Part shown: piece by piece, positions 61,276 through 64,000 of the stretch
Numbering within the stretch: position 1 is the stretch's first letter
Layout of the letters: every line of letters starts with the position of its first letter
Assembly (NCBI GenBank): GCA_963749485.1
Contig: CAVVMV010000022.1
Span: forward strand, 7,740 to 71,739
Origin: JAZGGS01 sp963749485
GTDB lineage: Bacteria > Bacteroidota > Ignavibacteria > Ignavibacteriales > Ignavibacteriaceae
Direction: 5' to 3'
Length of the DNA stretch: 64,000 bases
Position numbers and translations under genes: made by a program
Notes under the pieces: model-generated
Told to the model about the DNA's origin: nothing
The model's database searches: none
What the model saw: only the letters and a program-made list of their open reading frames with translations

Positions 61276-62446
61276 TTAATCAAACGCAGAAAAACCTGTA
61301 ATGTTTTCGCCAATAATAAGTGTATGCATTTCGTGCGTACCCTCATAAGTTATAACAGATTCAAGATTAGCTGAATGCCGCATTACAGGGTATTCATCAA
61401 GTATTCCGTTTGCTCCAAGAATTCCTCTGGACATCCTTGCAATCTCAAGTGCTTTTTCGCAGTTATTTCGTTTTGCCAGCGAAACCTGGTAATGCTTCGA
61501 ATCACCTTTATCCATCAACCTGCCCAATTGTATATTCAACAATTGTGCTTTAGTAAGTTCGGTTAGCATAATAACTAATTTTTGCTGAGTAATCTGGTAA
61601 GCTGCAATCGGCTTGCTGAATTGTACTCTGCTTTTTGCATACTTAAGAGCTGAATCATAGCACGCCATCATCGCACCAACTACACCCCAGGCAATTCCAT
61701 ACCTTGCCTGGTTCAAGACACATGAGAGCATTTTTTAATCCAACTGTTTTGGGCAGTATATTTTCTTCAGGAACGAGAACATCCTCAAAAACCAATTCTG
61801 ATGTAACGGAAGCGCGAAGTGAATGTTTGCCTTTCATTTCCGGTGCAGTAAATCCTTTAAATTCTTTTTCTACCAAAAAACCTCTAACAACTCCATCAAG
61901 TTTAGCCCATACCACTGCAACATCAGCAATCGAACCATTTGTTATCCACATTTTTGCACCGTTTAGAAGGAAACCGCCATCTACTTTTTCTGCTTTTGTG
62001 ATCATACCAGACGGGTTAGAGCCATAATCGGGTTCGGTTAAACCGAAGCAGCCAACTTTTTCACCACTTGCAAGCAGCGGGAGCCAATAATCTTTTTGTT
62101 CTTCGCTCCCAAATGAAAAGATAGGATACATTACCAGGGAACTTTGCACTGAAACAAAACTTCTTATTCCGCTATCCCCTCTTTCTAACTCCTGATTAAC
62201 CAAGCCGTAAGTTACATAATTGAGATCAGCACAATTATATTTGCCTGGGAAGGTAGTACCGAGTAAGCCCATCTCTCCCATTTTAGGAATCAGCTGAACG
62301 GGAAAAGTAGCTTCGCGGTTATGCTTTTCGATGATAGGTATTACTTCATTGGAAACAAATTCGCGTACAGTATTTCTTATCATTATCTCTTCTTCTGAAA
62401 GAAGAGATTCTATTTTATAGTAATCTATACCCTCAAATGAATTCAT
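61276..62446 (-). CDS. Acyl-CoA dehydrogenase, glutaryl-CoA dehydrogenase-like, one frameshift
   Basis: About 389 residues. MIRNTVREFVSNEVIPIIEK at the start, SFVSVQSSLVMYPIFSFGSE and GCFGLTEPDYGSNPSGM around the FAD/substrate site, and CYDSALKYAKSRVQFSKPIA after the break near 61715. ESVITYEGTHEMHTLIIGE carries the catalytic Glu in YEGTHE. The GCDH subfamily oxidises and decarboxylates glutaryl-CoA; several residues needed for the decarboxylation can only be judged by alignment. Confidence 0.9.
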
Positions 62447-62586
62447 CCATTCTCCAAATGCATTTAACTTTGAAATTCAAATCTATTAAAAGGTGGTTTG
62501 ATAATCAATCAAATATTATCAAAATCAAAGGTTTAGTTTTATTCACTTGTATCTTAAATTAAATAGTTCAATTTTTGTATCGAATT

Positions 62587-62940
62587 ATGTTCAGTGCTAA
62601 TTCTAAATATAAAAGGAAGATTTCCGCAGTAATTCTGGCGTGTTACCTTCTGGTATCCGTATTATCAATCTTCCATTATCATAGCTATAATTTTAACCAA
62701 ACAATATCTGTAGATAAGCTTACTTCATCAGATATAAATTTAAAAAAGGCAGATCTTTCAGGATTTAATTGTATAATTCATCAGAATATCACTTCCCTTC
62801 ACTCTGTTAGATTTTCACTTCATTTTATTTTAGTAGATGCAGTATCTGAACACGAATATCTAAAGACTGAAAATGTTAGACTAGAAACATCCCTATACTA
62901 TACTTCCAATAAATTAAGAGCTCCTCCCATTTACTCCTGA
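62587..62940 (+). CDS. small membrane-anchored His/Cys protein, metal-locus candidate
   Basis: 117 residues from the ATG at 62587. Basic start MFSANSKYKRKISAVILACY leads into one hydrophobic segment (AVILACYLLVSVLSIF) and then HYHSYNF and GFNCIIHQNITSLHSV with scattered His and one Cys. Small proteins of this type often precede outer-membrane receptors with His-rich loops, as here 76 bases downstream. Function unknown; a periplasmic metal-binding helper is inference. Confidence 0.6.
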   Translation: MFSANSKYKRKISAVILACYLLVSVLSIFHYHSYNFNQTISVDKLTSSDINLKKADLSGFNCIIHQNITSLHSVRFSLHFILVDAVSEHEYLKTENVRLETSLYYTSNKLRAPPIYS

Positions 62941-63016
62941 TTTTTATAATAAACAAAATATTTGGGTCTAATCTGTTTTAGAAGATGCTCATTAATATTT
63001 ATTCAGGAGAAATTTT

Positions 63017-64000
63017 ATGCGAAAAATACTTTTATTGTTATATCTATTAGTTTGGATTTCATCACCATTTCCTCAGACTACGGTTAATCCCGATATAAGT
63101 GTAATAGGTACCTTTAACGCTTTCACCAATAATGTTAAAGATACGCCGGAATATGGTAAGCTGAATTTTGGCATTCCCGCAATGGAGTTATTTTTTGCTG
63201 GATACCTTAATCCTTACTCAAAAGCTTCATTTACAGTTGCATTTCATGATGGAGAATTTCATGCAGAGGAAATATTTGCACAGATTGTTCGCGGCCTTCC
63301 TCTTGATATCCAGATAAAAGCAGGAAAGTATCTTTTAGGATTTGGAAAAGTTAACACAGTTCATCCTCATGCATGGTCGTTTATTAATCGTCCTTTATAT
63401 CAACAAATTTATTTTGGTGAGGAAGGATTTAATGATATTGGTGCGGATTTCAGTTTCATCCTTCCAACTGGCGAGTTTTATACGACTTTAGATCTTGGAA
63501 TTTTTAAAGGTGATGCTTTAACACATTCTCACGACGGTGAACATGCACACGAAGATGAACATTCCAATGAAATTCATGAAGAAGGTACCCGTGGAAACAG
63601 CCCGATCTTTGTAGGAAGACTCGGTTCATTTATTCCACTAAGTGATTTCAGCAATCTTGAAGTAGGATTAAGCGGTTCATACGGTGTATACTCAAATTAT
63701 CATTTTAATTTAACAGGAGATACAACTACCGAGCATACAGAGATGCCATTATACTATAGTTATGGCGGAATTGATTTTAAATATAAATACAGACCGGATT
63801 CTTACACAGCACTAACAATACAAGGTGAAGCGATTTGGAACAGAAGAGATGTTTTAAGAGAAGGTGGAATGGGAATAAATTTTCAAAAAGATATTGAAGA
63901 ACTGATTATTACATTCGGAGCTTTTATTTACATCGATTACAGATTTAACAAGATGTTTAGCGTTGGTACAAAGTATGATTTTACATACCAGACGATGCGA
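63017..64000 (+). CDS. Outer-membrane protein with His-rich loop (3' end outside window)
   Basis: 328 codons open to the window end, AGGAG before the ATG. Signal peptide MRKILLLLYLLVWISSPFPQ. The strands that follow (LNFGIPAMELFFAGYLNPYS, GKYLLGFGKVNTVHPHAWS) belong to a barrel. Around residues 175-195, a loop reads HSHDGEHAHEDEHSNEIH, an acidic His cluster like those in zinc-related periplasmic and outer-membrane proteins. No TonB box or plug domain is visible, so this is probably a porin-like rather than a TonB-dependent receptor. Zinc or another metal is the inferred substrate. Confidence 0.75.
   Translation, partial: MRKILLLLYLLVWISSPFPQTTVNPDISVIGTFNAFTNNVKDTPEYGKLNFGIPAMELFFAGYLNPYSKASFTVAFHDGEFHAEEIFAQIVRGLPLDIQIKAGKYLLGFGKVNTVHPHAWSFINRPLYQQIYFGEEGFNDIGADFSFILPTGEFYTTLDLGIFKGDALTHSHDGEHAHEDEHSNEIHEEGTRGNSPIFVGRLGSFIPLSDFSNLEVGLSGSYGVYSNYHFNLTGDTTTEHTEMPLYYSYGGIDFKYKYRPDSYTALTIQGEAIWNRRDVLREGGMGINFQKDIEELIITFGAFIYIDYRFNKMFSVGTKYDFTYQTMR

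Noticed and set aside
1503..61720. Programmed frameshifting as an explanation of the broken genes
   Set aside because: The breaks have no common slippery motif and affect unrelated housekeeping genes; random insertion errors explain them better.

Overview
The window is AT-rich DNA that fits the Ignavibacteria / wider Bacteroidota-Chlorobi group. The evidence is several secreted proteins ending in type IX secretion (T9SS) sorting domains with the QNYPNPFNPTT motif, a PorD-like and a PorV/PorQ-like protein, a gingipain-type C25 peptidase, TSP3/OmpA/SPOR envelope proteins, and a probable sphingolipid locus. No phage, CRISPR array or intact IS element was seen.

Quality warning: almost every second gene is broken by single-base shifts, nearly always one extra base on the coding strand. 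This includes housekeeping genes (icd, gltX, glnS, guaB, maf) whose fragments join into normal full-length proteins. The simplest reading is uncorrected indel errors in a long-read assembly, not mass pseudogenisation. I therefore annotate these genes as one CDS and state where the frame changes.

Layout. 1-2.5 kb: two tandem OmpA-SPOR envelope genes, each with the same terminator. 2.5-7.5 kb: wecB, then a minus-strand operon Nudix - HAD - LemA - DUF2207. 7.7-10.9 kb: a heme-motif beta-barrel, a crotonase-family enzyme and a double-domain universal stress protein. 11.2-15.2 kb: a large C25 peptidase with a T9SS tail. 15.3-23.3 kb: a segment bounded by an intact tRNA(CAU) and a 38-bp copy of its 3' half in the geometry of an integrated element. 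It holds a methyltransferase, an outer-membrane protein, a retropepsin-like protein, two STAS genes, a T9SS-exported S41 peptidase, small ORFs and several repeat families. 23.3-34.7 kb: minus-strand operons (EF-G-like, HIT, MORN lipoprotein, DUF72; icd, UPF0104, maf, SpoIID-like, MATE) ending at tRNA-Ala. 34.8-38.7 kb: a cytochrome c lipoprotein and an epimerase / serine-palmitoyltransferase-like / GNAT trio that resembles bacterial ceramide synthesis. 38.7-50.4 kb: a HEAT-cyclophilin lipoprotein, PorD, a PorV-like protein, a helix-hairpin-helix protein, a hybrid kinase with three receivers, gltX and glnS. 50.4-54.3 kb: small genes, two T9SS cargo genes and tRNA-Leu. 54.3-64 kb: rhodanese + MauE-like pair, a half-length DnaE-like polymerase, purD, a glycosyltransferase, guaB, an acyl-CoA dehydrogenase and, at the edge, an outer-membrane protein with a His-rich loop.

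The observations most worth follow-up are the tRNA-bounded 8-kb segment with its nested relic and palindrome insertion, the DnaE-like protein that stops just after its third catalytic Asp, the ceramide-type trio, and the His-rich porin locus.
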